A stretch of 64,000 nt of DNA from Pyrus communis (lineage: Eukaryota > Streptophyta > Magnoliopsida > Rosales > Rosaceae): assembly GCF_963583255.1 (NCBI RefSeq), contig NC_084813.1, forward strand, positions 19,447,502 through 19,511,501. Direction: 5' to 3'. The notes below the pieces were generated by a model, which searched no databases, was not told where the DNA came from, and saw only the letters and a program-made list of their open reading frames with translations. A program made the translations under genes and the position numbers. Positions 46,132 to 58,238 of this stretch are shown here, in pieces; position 1 is the first letter of the stretch; the number at the start of each line of letters is the position of its first letter.

Positions 46132-47484
46132 TTATTTAAAGTATTGTTTGATGTGTTTTAGGGTTAAACTTTTGTTCCATCATTGAGTTTCAATTTTCAA
46201 ACATACATTGTTAATCTTACCACGTATGTCCTCTATCTCTATGAAAATTTAAGGAAAGGGAAACCTAAAAAGTAGTAAGAAGATGACCGGATGATTAGAA
46301 TGAAGGGAGCAAGGCAGGCATCGATTCCTCTTTTGAACTACAGAAAGAAACCCTAGTAAATAAATAATATTAAACGTTGCATGTGACTGCATGATGCCGA
46401 CTCTATCCATGATCAGCACATGCACCAACTATAATAATGAAACGATGTCGTACTATATATGGAGAAGAAGAAAGACTTTCCACTAAGATGATTATATAGA
46501 AAATGAACGGTTTTAATTATGACGTTTGTATAGTAAACATGATATCACGTTACTTAGTGAAGAAGAAAGACTTTCATCCTTACTGAGAATGAAGTATTAA
46601 TACCCCTGGATATGAGATGATCGACCATGCTAGCCCTCCATTGTAAACACCTAAAAACAAAAGGAATCGTGGATATAATTCTCTAGATATAATGTATATA
46701 TTTGGAAGAGACAAGGGTAGTACAGTCAAGTACTGAAAAATGGTACAAAGTGAACAAACGTACACGTGAGAAATGCATGACTGGAGGGTTGAGGTTCAGC
46801 GCCAGCTAGAACAAGAAGAAATATATGCTAATTGCTAATCATATATTCCAAATGTGAATATCATCCAAAAGATTTACCAATTTAATGACTAGCGCGTGTG
46901 ACAATTGACATGTGCATGTATAGACAAGTAAGTTTGTGTAGCATCAGAGAAAGTCTCGAATTAGGCTGTTTTACATTTACGGCTTACGCATAAGGAGGTG
47001 TTCGTTGAGTGAGATGTTACATGTAGCAAGCCTACCCACCCCATAATCTCTCATAGACTCATACTACTGGGTATATATATTTGTTAAGAGAACCAAATTA
47101 AAAAAAGGATTAACTAGGAGGACTCGACGACATTTCTGTCATATATAGTTGATGCCTGCAAAACTATGTTAAAAAAAGGCTTAACTTGCAACAATAATAC
47201 ACATCGATATATGAACGATTCATTTTAAAAACCTTCTAACATGTCATTAATTATCGAAATGTTGTAAATTAAACAACCCGACCTGTCGATTTGTTTATCA
47301 TCCAATTGTTTAGACTGATAGAACGCTCACTCGTGCGTAAAAAAGTACATATTGAGATATAATAACAGTAAGAGCATCGTAGATTAATCTTCATTGTCAT
47401 ATTTATTGATCACTTTGCGAAATTTACGAATGTCAATTTTTGTTAGATATATGATACTCGAGGTTACTTTATCTATTTATGAAA
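46132..47484. other. Intergenic, no gene seen
   Basis: GAAGAAGAAAGACTTTC occurs twice (about 46,461 and 46,560), suggesting a small local duplication. No coding or RNA signal is supported. Confidence 0.45.
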
Positions 47485-47655
47485 GGGCAGTGCTATCCAC
47501 ACATTACATATCTATTTTTACATCTCATGCACACATTTCTTGTTAATTTTTGTCATTTTTTTCAATTCATTCGATTCAACAGTTGAAATTGACCGAAGTG
47601 TGAGAGATATAAAAAAAAAAAAAAAAAAAAAAGGTGTGTAGATTGCACCACTCTT
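47485..47655. mobile_element. MITE-like element, GTGCTATCCACACA ends
   Basis: The left end GGGCAGTGCTATCCACACAT is matched inverted by GGTGTGTAGATTGCACCACTC. An interior TTCAATTCATTCGATTCAAC word relates it to the element at 49,691-49,835. The right part contains a poly(A) run of about 22. Confidence 0.6.
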
Positions 47656-47711
47656 ATAAAATTGGTTAATTTTCGAGTTAAACTTTGCTTATTAACATAA
47701 ATGTAGTGTGA

Positions 47712-47889
47712 CCACTTAGTACTACGGTCTAGTGATATTCCTTTTCACTTGTAATTGAGAGGTCTTGGGCTCGATTCTCGCCAAAGGCAAATTTGAACAA
47801 CATTATTTCTAGCCCATTATGAGGCTAAGCTCACCTTCCTCTCCTTAGTGTAAATAATATCGTTTGCTCAAAAAAAAAAAAAAAAAAAC
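47712..47889 (+). mobile_element. Full-length tRNA-derived SINE
   Basis: The element is 178 bp. It has an A-box region (ACGGTCTAGTGATATTCC) and, 30 bp on, a B box (GGGCTCGATTCTCGCC), a body with CTAGCCCATTATGAGGCTAA, and a terminal poly(A) of about 20. It is bracketed by exact 16-bp target duplications, CATAAATGTAGTGTGA, at 47,696-47,711 and 47,890-47,905. Intact ends and a perfect duplication indicate a fairly recent insertion. I recognise the body as a SINE type frequent in Rosaceae genomes, from memory only. Confidence 0.88.
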
Positions 47890-47905
47890 CATAAATGTAG
47901 TGTGA

Positions 47906-49314
47906 ATATGGCTCCATAGGCATGCAAATTGTCGGTAGAGTAACATATGTCATAAAAAAAAAAAAAATCTTAAGTCAGTTGGAGTTGGTAAACATCCCAA
48001 TGAGAAGAACCGTATCATCCCAAGATATCATTCGTTTTGTTGTTATGTTTTCTTCCTAATTAATTTCAGTTGGTGAGAATTATGAGTACAAGGGTTGCAA
48101 ACTTTACTATATGTTTCTAGTCCTTAATTTGCAAGGGTACCTTTGAATTGTTTGATTGTTATTTGGTCCTAACTCTTGTTGTATGAGTAGTTTAATAAGA
48201 GTCAAGATCGAATGACAACGGAACTATTTTAAGCCTTAGCCTAAGCCCCTCCCGCCAACAAGAACTTATACCTTGCTCATCCAATAAACAATTCCTGAAT
48301 CCACCACTGCAACTAGGTTGGTTACATTATGCAATTGATTTAATGTTGCCAAAGCGATTAACCAATAGGTTTTACCATTCATTCATAAAGATTATGAAGT
48401 CCTTTTTACTTGTTGCAACTTTAAACGATATTACATTACAGTCCTTTTTTCTTAGAAGGAGAACAAACTCCCCATGCATGTGGTCTAATATTCTACGGGT
48501 TAAGTTTCTATCCATGCATCTCAGGTTCCAAAGTTTCACCTTCCTTTAATTATTATAATAGTTTCAAACCCTTTCCCCTCTCAATAATAATTTTTTTTAA
48601 GTCCTTTTTTCTTAGAAAGGGAATTAGATGGTAAATTTGTAATGGTCAATAATGTTCTTTTATTAACCACTACAAGTGGTTTAGTGAATCTACTTGATCG
48701 TAGCCACTGGTAAGGTGCAATTCTCAACCTCCTCTAAGCCTAAAAAGGGTGAATAATCGTGGTTCGTCATTGAATGTCCCCTTGATAAAAAGAAGAAAAA
48801 ACAATGTTTTTTTTTATTATTATTAACAAATGGTAAACAAAGGTGGTCATATTTCTCGTTTTGGTTGACAAACCCTTTAGACATGTCGTGGTTTCGTTTT
48901 AAGTTGTGATTGTGAACTATTATTCTTATGTTTTGATTCAAAAAGTTCAAACATTTGTAACTTAGTACTACAATTTAGTAATAATTTTTTTCTTCTTTAG
49001 GATAAATATATCGATGTATTAAAAATTATATTAAATATATAATTATTATATGACGGTCATATATAATTCACTGGATATATGTATTTAACACAATCTCATC
49101 ATCTGGCCGTTGAAATGGTAATTATATTAAATGTACACATTATAGCTAAATTTTATATTAATGTTTGACTTGTAATTTTTTTGGCAAAATTAATGTTTGG
49201 CAAAACTCAATAGTTAAATACATTTTAATTGATTGCTTTAGTAGAAAATTCTTCTCTTCAAATATATTGCTTAAAGAAATACATGGGTGGTGGTACTGTT
49301 TGAACTCGTTTGTT
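47906..49314. other. Intergenic, no gene seen
   Basis: CTGAATCCACCACTG at about 48,296-48,310 resembles the end of a hAT-type element in inverted orientation, but I could not find its partner end. GTCCTTTTTTCTTAGAA is repeated at about 48,441 and 48,601. Confidence 0.4.
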
Positions 49315-49680
49315 TCTTTTTTTTTTTTTTTTTTTGGTAAACTGGAAATAATATTCAAGGGCAACAACCATAAAGTACAAAGAGCAAATACCCAAGAGGC
49401 TCAGTTACAAGATTAACACAAAGCAAAATTGGATCCCAAATCAAAGCCCAAGGCCAACTAAGTACAAGCACAAAGGGGCCATTTAGTACAAGCACAAATG
49501 GGGCAATGAAGCTGAAAAAAAAAAGAACCTAAAAGAACAAAAGAAACCCTAATCTTCTTCGTCCACCGCCTCTGCTATAGGTAACCAACCGGATCTGCAA
49601 GCTTTCACGCCTCCAACCGACAAATGCCTCTCCAATCGCATCAACTAGCCGCAAGCATTTTGTAGCAACTTCTAATTGCC
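49315..49680 (-). mobile_element. Probable 3' end of a LINE-type retroelement
   Basis: A poly(T) run of about 20 starts the segment. Read on the minus strand it ends ...CTGAGCCTCTTGGGTATTTG and CTTGAATATTATTTCCAGTT followed by poly(A), as L1-like 3' ends in plants do. A short internal duplication (AAGTACAAGCACAAAxGGGG) is present. No reverse transcriptase frame remains, so it would be strongly 5'-truncated. Confidence 0.4.
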
Positions 49681-49690
49681 TTATATTACA

Positions 49691-49835
49691 AGGATAGTGT
49701 TATTCATACACTAAATTTATCTTTCACACACCCTTATATAATGTCATTGATCTTCTTCAATTTATTCGATCCAACAATAAAAAATTAAGAGAGATATGTA
49801 AAAATTAAAAATGAATATGCGAATATCACTATCCT
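49691..49835. mobile_element. MITE with AGGATAGTG ends and ATTACA target duplication
   Basis: Ends AGGATAGTGTTATTCATAC and GTATGCGAATATCACTATCCT read as imperfect terminal inverted repeats here (5' to 3' as written, left and right). ATTACA flanks both sides at 49,685-49,690 and 49,836-49,841. The interior word ATTTATTCGATCCAACA links it to the element at 47,485-47,655. The length is 145 bp. Confidence 0.7.
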
Positions 49836-49841
49836 ATTACA

Positions 49842-51078
49842 AAAGGCAAATCCATTCGTGGCCAAATTTCAAGTCATCAATTATTTGTTTCATATAATAT
49901 TTGGGTTTTCCAAGTACTTTCCCCTATAAACATCTTACATAAAAATTGTAAAAATTTTAGTAGAAATTAAAAGAGCAAACATTTGAAATTTTCAATCAAG
50001 AGTTCAAACTTTCATGGATGCATTTTTGTAGCAACATGCTATGTTTTGGTGTACCATTTGACCCAAGAGTTAAGAGTACGTTAACGCCTCATGAGGTATT
50101 TTGATTGCACGAAAGGGAAATTACTATGTTACCAATGTGTAGTAAAAAAAAATTAGTATCTTGATTGCATTACAAGTTTAATTTTGCATGTATTAGTTTA
50201 AAATTAGTATCTGAAAAGCAAAATAAACACAAGTATTTTTCTTTGCCACAGTTTATTTTTATTTTTTTTTACAAGGATGGGAATCAAACCCTTAGGCCAA
50301 TTTCTCTATTTAGTGAATAGTGTTTAGACGAGTGACTTATACCCCCATTCACTTTTGAAAAATGGAGGATATGTCATTCACTAAATAAAGGACGTTACAA
50401 AGATATTTATAAACAGGTCAATTCTAAATGGGTTTTTACAAACGAGTTTTGAAAAATATTACATGACTAATTGCGAAGCAATAAGAAGACTTCAAATCCT
50501 TCGTTAAAAGTCTAGTTCACCTGAAATCGCAAGATTGCAAAAATCAATAGGAATGCTAAATCTCATGTCACACAAAGATCATGTGAGAACAAAAACTCTG
50601 AGATTGTATTGGCATAGAGAATACGATGTCTAAACACCAACTAAAGTAGATTCAAGAAAGCAAAAGGCAATTCGAGTTAGATGAGTTAGAACGTCAGATC
50701 TCAACAATGTTTCTAAAAGATGAGATGTCTATTGCACGCTGTCGTTTTTTCTTTTACGATGGATAAAAAAAGTAAGTTAAGTAATAATAAAATACACCCA
50801 AATTTTTTTCTTGGTTTTAGTGGCACTCAAAACTCATATACTTAATAAGAATCACAACTCTATAGAAAAAAGAAAAGAAAAAAATTTACCATAAGAAAAG
50901 AAAAGAAAAGGGTAAAGTATGTAAATTAAACAAAATGAAGATGAAAGTAGATCAAGCAAAAGTCATCAAAATCAACGGCTAGTATGGCATTGGGCCCACT
51001 TGGACGTGGGTTTAAATTTCATACGGCACCGCGCAGGTTATGTGTAAAACCTTACAATGGAGGTGTTTTCCCATTAAG
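49842..51078. other. Intergenic and upstream region of the hnRNP gene
   Basis: No gene is seen. A short inverted repeat around 50,297-50,395 (GCCAATTTCTCTATTTAGTG / CACTAAATAAAGGACG) may be an old MITE. Confidence 0.4.
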
Positions 51079-51086
51079 TATAAAAG
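51079..51086 (+). promoter_or_regulatory. TATA box of the hnRNP gene
   Basis: TATAAAAG lies about 30-35 bp before a likely transcription start near 51,115. The leader that follows is CT-rich and contains an intron from 51,851 (AAG/GTACTG) to 52,185 (TTGTAG), seven bases before the main ATG. Confidence 0.55.
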
Positions 51087-51528
51087 GAATGAACGGGAGG
51101 GACAAAGCCACAAAGTGATCCTCTTCCTTTTGTATCAGATCAGACATTCTTCATTACCAAATCTCTACGACTTTATATCTGATTAAATTTTGTTTTTTGG
51201 GTAAATTTCTTACTACCCACTTCCCAAAATTTCAAATTTTTCACTGAGAAATTCAGGAAAAAAGCCTAAAAAAAAGTTAAAAAATAGAAAAAGAAGGTGA
51301 AAATCTTCATCTTCCCAATTTACAGAGAGGCTATATATTCCTCACCAGACCCTCCAAGCACCTTATCTTTCTCTCTCTACAGCTTCTGTTTCTCTCTCTA
51401 GAAATATACATTTTTTTAATCTCTCACCCATCTGTTTGGTAACTGAATTTGTATTTGGTAATCAAATACCACCATTGAAAGAACAAATACAAAGGTTGGA
51501 GGGGGCATATATAGAGAGGAGGTTGAAC

Positions 51529-51573
51529 ATGCCCTCTGTTCTTATTCCTAGAGTGCCTCCTCTCAGATCTTAG
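51529..51573 (+). CDS. Upstream ORF in the hnRNP leader, 14 codons
   Basis: This is the first ATG downstream of the putative transcription start. It encodes MPSVLIPRVPPLRS and stops with TAG before the leader intron. A second upstream frame, ATGATGATAATCTGA, follows at 51,619. A start this early in the leader could reduce or tune translation of the main frame. Whether the peptide is conserved is not known to me. Confidence 0.4.
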   Translation: MPSVLIPRVPPLRS

Positions 51574-52191
51574 TTTTCTTCGAGGTTTGGCATCTGGGTT
51601 TTTGTTTAATCGGTGGGTATGATGATAATCTGATTTGCGTTTTTGATTTTTGATCTTTTTCTGAATTGGGTATGTGGATTTGGATCCAGCTGATTTTTTC
51701 TGATTGATATTTTCTGTCCCTTCTTCCAGGTGTGCTAAATTGCGGTTCAGTATTTGATCAGTGCAGGATCGGTTGTTTCTGAATTGAATCCGGGATTACT
51801 TGTTTCCGAATCGGATTACAATCTGCGCTTTTGCAATATTTCATAGCAAGGTACTGGTCTTTCTACTTTGGATTGTTGTTTATATTAATCCGCATTTGAT
51901 TTCGATTAAGTTGGTGTTTATTGTGGATAAAGGAGAGATTTTTATTTGAGCTACTGGTGTTGCTGTGAGATTGGATTAGATAATTGTTTGCATCTCATTG
52001 TGCTGGAATACCTTTAGCTTCTGTTTTTAAAATAGAATTCTATTGGATCATCTGTTGAATCCTTCATTTTCCAATTGGGTTTGAAATTTCGATAAAGTTT
52101 GTGTTTTTGCTTTGAGGTGGATTGTGTGATTTGCATTTGTGGATTTTCTCAAAGCTTGAGTTGATGTAGTACTTTTGGCTTGTAGGAAAAA

Positions 52192-53341
52192 ATGCAATCC
52201 GATAGTGGTAAGTTGTTTATTGGCGGCATATCTTGGGATACAAATGAAGGGCGTCTAAAAGAGTATTTCAGTAGTTTTGGGGAGGTGGTGGAAGCAGTGA
52301 TCATGAAAGATCGGACCACAGGCCGTGCTCGTGGTTTTGGTTTTGTTGTTTTTTCTGACCCAGCAGTTGCGGACAGCGTCATAATGGAGAAGCACAACAT
52401 TGATGGAAGGATGGTAAGCAAACTACTTCCTTTTGGTTGAAACCAGTTTTAGCCATCAGTTACATTCTTAGGTTCACTGTGTTTCATCATTATGTTTTTA
52501 GTTTTGAATCGCTCAAAATGTAAAGGAAATTTCATTTTCTTATAGGAGTTACAGGTCTGAAATTGTAATTGCAGGAATTCATTTTTACTGTGGTTCTATG
52601 TTCCACTAAATTTCAAATTCAGCAACAGTAAATCATGCTTCTCATTCTTTTATCTTTCCTTCTGTCAGTTTTTTTAACACATTGCTGTATTATTCTGAGC
52701 TGATCAATTAATTTGCAATGCTTGTATCATTTCATCTTCATTTTTACCGATGTGTTCTCTATTCTCAGGTTGAGGCCAAAAAGGCTGTTCCAAGGGATGA
52801 CCAAAACATATTGGGAAGAAGCAGTGGCAGCATCCATGGTTCTCCAGGTCCAGGCCGCACAAGAAAAATTTTCGTTGGAGGTTTAGCATCCACTGTCACA
52901 GAGAGTGACTTCAAGAAGTACTTTGAGCAGTTTGGGACAATCACAGATGTTGTGGTGATGTATGATCACCACACCCACAGACCGAGAGGCTTTGGATTCA
53001 TCACTTATGATTCAGAAGAGGCAGTGGACAAGGTTTTACTTAAGACATTTCATGAACTGAACGGGAAGATGGTTGAGGTCAAGCGTGCAGTTCCCAAAGA
53101 GTTGTCGCCTGGCCCCAGTCGCAGCCCTATTGGTGGATTCAACTACGGTCTGAGTAGGGTTAGTAGCTTCCTTAATGGCTACACTCAGGGGTATACTCCA
53201 AATACAGGTGGAGGCTATGGACTTGGTAGATTCAGTCCAGTTGCTGGTGGTCGTAGTGGATTTCCTCCATTTGGTTCTGGTTATGGAATGGGTATGAATT
53301 ATGAGCCAGGGTTGAGCCTAGGTTTTGGAGGGAATGCAAAT

Positions 53342-53372
<31 letters not shown>

Positions 53373-56221
53373 GTAATAATTTGAACTATGGACGGGGTGG
53401 ATTGAGTCCTTATTATGTCAATAATTCAAGTAGGTTTAGCAATCCCATTGGGTATGATGGCGGTAATGGAGGAAACACATCTTCATTTTTCAGCTCAGAG
53501 ACTCGAAACTTATGGGGGGATGGGGGTGGTGGTCTTAACTCCACAAATTCTAATGCTTACATCAGATCAGGAAGTGGGACCATTGGAGGAAGTACATTTG
53601 GAAATACTGGAGCTAATTGGGCTTCTTCAGCAATGCCGGCTCAAGGTGGTGGAAATAATGTTTCTAACAATAGCAGGAACCTTGGTTATACAGTTGGGGA
53701 TAACAGTTACGGTCTGGGGACTGGAGGGTATGGAAGAAACAGTGGTGCAAGTGTGGCCCCTACATCTTCACTTGCTGCATCAAATGGTGGTGGTTTCGAT
53801 GGGTCCTTGGCTGACTTTTACAGTAGTAATTCAGTTTATGGAGACCCTACTTGGAGATCATCAAATTCTGAGCGAGATGGGTCTGTTCCTTTTGGTTATG
53901 GGCTTGGCGGCGCAGCTTCTGATGTTTCAGCTATGAGTTCTCCTGGTTATGTTGGTGGTTATAGTGTTAATAAGAGACAGTCAAACACAGGTTAGCGCCA
54001 CTTAATTAATATCTTATGCAACTTCTGTTTTTCATCTATTTTTTTGGTATGTTTTGTAGTTTTAATTTTTTTTGGAAGATAGGGAACTTTATTGTAATTT
54101 ATTTAGGGACAGTCAAACACAGGATTTGATCCTAAATTTGTAGGTTTTCTGTGTTATGGTCTATGTTAACGAAAAAAATTGGAATGGGAAAAGCTCTTGT
54201 TAAGCTCCTGGTTGCGCTGCGTATTGTGTTTTGTGACTGGTCTAGTAGTAATTCAATAGATCCAGTGAAACATGATATTTCTTATCTGATTGTTATGCTC
54301 ATCCCAGTTCATCAAGCTGAACTTTTGAAGTCCTTTATCCTGTTGGTTACATTGAGTGCAGTGCATTTTGTTCCTCAATGGCTGCTCACATGACACCACA
54401 TGCTACCTTGTGATTGTTACACTAAGTACCTCTGTGGTTCTTTGCTTCTTGTTTAGTCCCTAGATTATTTTCCACGCAATTCTTCATTTATAGCCTTTAT
54501 AATTGATACAAGCTGATAAATTTGTTACCACAGAGATGCAGCTTTTACTTTCCTATATCACATCATCCTTAAAGACTCTTTTGAAGCCAGCTTTTTGTGT
54601 TGAGTGTATTGCTTTGGAGTCCTAGGCTTATTAGCTTTTATGCGGGTTCAGTTGAGGAGTAGAAAAACTGGAACTTTGAGATAAAAGCAAAAGGCTTTCA
54701 ATGTTACTGGTGAAACAATTTTAGTTGGCTTTTGTTTGGTGTTGGTAGAAGTTGTAGCTGGACAATGAGCTTCTTCGCTACTTAACTAGATACGATCATT
54801 GATCTCTTGGGAATTAGGGAGACAATTGTCCCAAATGTGTATCGACTGTTCAGGGTTGATGAGACAATCAGCCATATTTTATTTTGTATTATAGTGTTGG
54901 TAGGTGTTTCATCAGTCGTGATTCCAAAGAAACTTCTGCTCTTTTGTTTCTGATAGGAAGATTAGGCAGCTTTCATCAATTTCTCTTGTGTTTGTTTGCT
55001 TTCATGTTTTTTGTGGCAGAATTTAACGTTGTTTCTTGTTGATTGGCCATTCTAGATTTTTGAATGAGCTCTCTCATCTTATCTGTTGGCGCATGTGTTT
55101 TGGGTCACAGAAAAGAAAAGTATATGAATTATTTTTTTTCTTTTAGACTATAGATCGTGCAATCACATTCCCTTAATGGTTGAAATATCAAGTAGATCCT
55201 TCTTGTTTTATGAAGCTCTTGACGTTGTCCTTCCGGAGATCCAGTATGTGCTTTTCACAAATTAAGTTGATTCGTTGTTCACTAATCTAGAATATATTTA
55301 CTAGTGAAATAGTGGCTTTGTTTTCATAGTTTCATCTTCAAGGCAGTTCGTTCTTAAGTATACTGCTTAACAGTTGTCCGAGTTTTATGCTTGTTATTTC
55401 TTTTAATTCAATCAAGGAAGATACTGAGAGAAATGTAGAAATCTAAAGAAATCTAAAATTAAGTTTTTTGAGTCTCTGGTTAAAATATGATTCTCTCTGG
55501 AAAAATATATGTATATTTTTTTTTGTTGAACTGAAAATATAATATTTATTTTCTCTCGACCTTTACATAACCTTTCTGAGTTTGTTAGTTTAAGAAATAC
55601 AATGCACTAAGTAGGGTTCTGAAGTGGAGAGGGAAGATATAATTTGGCAATACGTACGGTTTTCTGTCTCTGGATGCATTTGTCAAAGATACGTAACTAA
55701 CAGAAAAAGAGGGGGATAGGAAATTTAGTGAATCATTGTTATCTCATTTCGTGATCCATATTGTCTCTTCAAATTTGAGGTCAGATTGTTATAGAGTCTT
55801 GCCACCTTTGAACGATCACTCTTTAGATTATAACGGTGGCATATTGCTTGTTAAACTGGAATGTTGCAACAATTCTAAAATGTGAAACATGTTGTTAGCA
55901 TAAGCTCTCTGTCGGCAAACTTTCTAGTTTTAGCTTTGCCCTTGAGTTGGCTAATTGCTACTCACCACACGGCTTTTGTAATCAATATCTGAGTGCAAAG
56001 TGATTTCCATGAATTCGTCATCGTCAATTGAACCTGTTGGTAACATTATACATTAACCTTTATGCTATATCTTGTTCTCAGATAGATGAATAGATGATAA
56101 CTTAGATGAATAGATGATAACTTGTCGGAAATACAAATATGTATATATAACTGAAACTATACCAATTGCTGATGCTTAAAATCCTCTTTCCAACTGTTTT
56201 CTTTCAGGAATCGCTGCCTAG
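52192..56221 (+). CDS. Two-RRM glycine-rich hnRNP (hnRNP1/RBGD-like)
   Basis: This is a nuclear RNA-binding protein of the plant hnRNP A/B-like group, implicated in RNA processing and stress responses. The exons are 52192-52413, 52769-53990 and 56208-56221; the last adds only the GIAA end after SNT. Phases agree and give 485 aa. RRM1 has RNP2 KLFIGGIS (7-14) and RNP1 RGFGFVVF (47-54). RRM2 has KIFVGGLA (107-114) and RGFGFITY (147-154). The remaining 300 residues are Gly/Ser/Asn/Tyr-rich and low in complexity, with a run of nine Asn encoded by an AAT microsatellite at about 53,342-53,380. Intron 2 is unusually long at 2.2 kb. If it is retained, the frame stops one codon further, leaving out only the last three residues. 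Confidence 0.92.
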
Positions 56222-58238
56222 GATCCATCGTTCGTTTCTGATATCACGACATTGTAGGTGAAGATAATCTGGTGAAGCAGGTGAATTGTGAATTTTGCAC
56301 ACCGCCCTGGTTTATATATGTCAGTAAAAGAAATTTGGTTAGTAAGAAGAGCTAACTGGAGTGCCCTGTTTGCAGAAGTAAAAGTAGAGGGATAGAACAA
56401 GTTAAGATGGATTTTGTGTTAATGCTTTGAGTTTTGAGTTACCGATTTTAGGTTTTTTGTTTCGGTCTTTTGAGTGAGATGTAAAATCAGATTGCGGGAT
56501 ATAGTCAGACGTGTGTCATGCATCTCCGGTGAGGCTACGATACCCAAAACGCGAAAACGAAAAAAAAAAACAGAAAAGATAGACTGATATATATATTCTT
56601 TTTCTTTCCTAGAGTTTTCATCTGTAACATCTCTGGCAATTGGTTATGCTCAGGGAATGCTTTTTTTTTTTATTCATTTTTTTCCCCATTATTCTGTTAT
56701 TTTCTTTTTGTACCTGAAATTACTGTTGATTTGTTAGTGTGAAACGTTTAAGGGTTTACCCAGTTAGGGACCCCATTAATAAGCCATCCCATATTCTGAT
56801 TCTTACACTTTTAGGACTTGGTATGCAGCGATTGTGAATTTTTATTTTGGTATGTGGTTATGTTTAATGTTTTTGTTCTTTGCTTTGACTCTGTGATCCT
56901 TTGTTTAATTGATGACGTGGTAAATGTGAGATTCGTTTTTGGGCGGATGTACAAGTCACACGTGCACCATCATCGAGATGGAATTGTATGATTGGTTGTC
57001 GTGGGACGTAAAACATTGATTGTGGAGTTTAGCTCTATAATGTGTATATATTTGGTTCGAATGTGGCTTTCATGTCAACCCAGAAACGTCAAGTACGTCT
57101 TCAGTTCTTATGAGTTGATACGATCTCATATTCTCAAGGCGCCGTGACCACTTTTGAAAGACATTGAGAAGGAAGGATGGTTTCAGAGGCATAAGCGATA
57201 CTGTTTGTGATCTACGGATATTCGATTGAGAAACCGCTAAACTTAGAGGAGATATAATGTAGTGCAACAATGAGTAGAAAATTAAACCTCATTCTCTCTT
57301 GGAATAATTTACATGGACCAAGTGCACCATGGCGCGTACCAAGTTCATCTAAGTTGTTCTACAGTCTATTATAGCATTGGACTGGAGCCCCATTATAACG
57401 TGAAATGAATCCATCTAAGTTGCTCTACATGACATTAAGTTATTGAATTGGAACGCTACGAACCTACGATGGTGATGTATACATCTAAGTTGCTCTCCTT
57501 CTCTCCACCAAGGAAGAATGTCTTGGTGGTTACTGATCAGGCAAAGAAAGCCATTATTTAAGTTTGAAAATCTTTGAAAGTGATAAAAAAGGAAAGAGAA
57601 AATCTTGTATAAAAGAGAGACCAACATTCCTTTCTTCCACTCCCATTTGCTTCCTTGTGCTTTCTATCACTCCAATATTAGCAGCCCAAAAGTTGAAAGC
57701 AGAAAAAGCAAGAAAGAGGAGGATTGGTAACTTCCACCTTTTTGACCTTCTGGTTTTTACCACTAGGACCTTTTGAATTTGTGATCAATCTCTTTCAACT
57801 TTTTACTGCCTGCAGTAACTATTCAAGATGCAAATTCGACACCACCAAACAATGATACGAAAAGCTAACGGGCGGGCAACAGTGTTGGATACCCAACTTC
57901 TATTTGAAAGTGATATAAGTTGAATTTATAGAACGTTTACCTCCGGATACGTTGAATGCTCATGATAGGAGTTCGACTCTCGTCTCTCTCTCTATTGAGC
58001 CTCATTTTAATACGAAAAGTTTGACTCATGAATTCACCAGGCAAACCCACCACAAGTTGCTCTAATAACAATTGAATATGATTAAGATTGGTTATTATAA
58101 TTAAGATTATTTAAATGTTTTACCTAGTCATTGGCTGGGAAAAAAATCTTTTGTTAAGTGAGAGAAGTTGGGGTGCACTGAAGTAGTTGTTCTTTTATGC
58201 ATGTTATATTTTATATACTGGAAAATTTGGGAAATAAT
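56222..58238. other. hnRNP 3' region and intergenic spacer
   Basis: The 3' UTR probably reaches about 56,600-56,850. An open frame of 66 codons on the minus strand (57,070-57,270) matches no family I know. A possible SINE remnant with the B-box-like GGAGTTCGACTCTCG is near 57,968. Confidence 0.4.

Noticed and set aside
48283..48310. hAT transposon end CTGAATCCACCACTG
   Set aside because: Only one end is visible, with no partner, target duplication or transposase, so no element is called.
53415..53936. 173-codon frame inside the hnRNP exon
   Set aside because: It is a shadow frame produced by Gly/Asn-rich codon repetition in the true frame.
57070..57270. 66-codon open frame on the minus strand (…ENMRSYQLIRTEDVLDVSGLT)
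   Set aside because: It looks protein-like but matches no family I know, and no exon signals or neighbours support it. A BLASTp search would be decisive.
57554..57776. Overlapping open frames on both strands with a hydrophobic stretch
   Set aside because: Equal openness on both strands and no family resemblance suggest chance.
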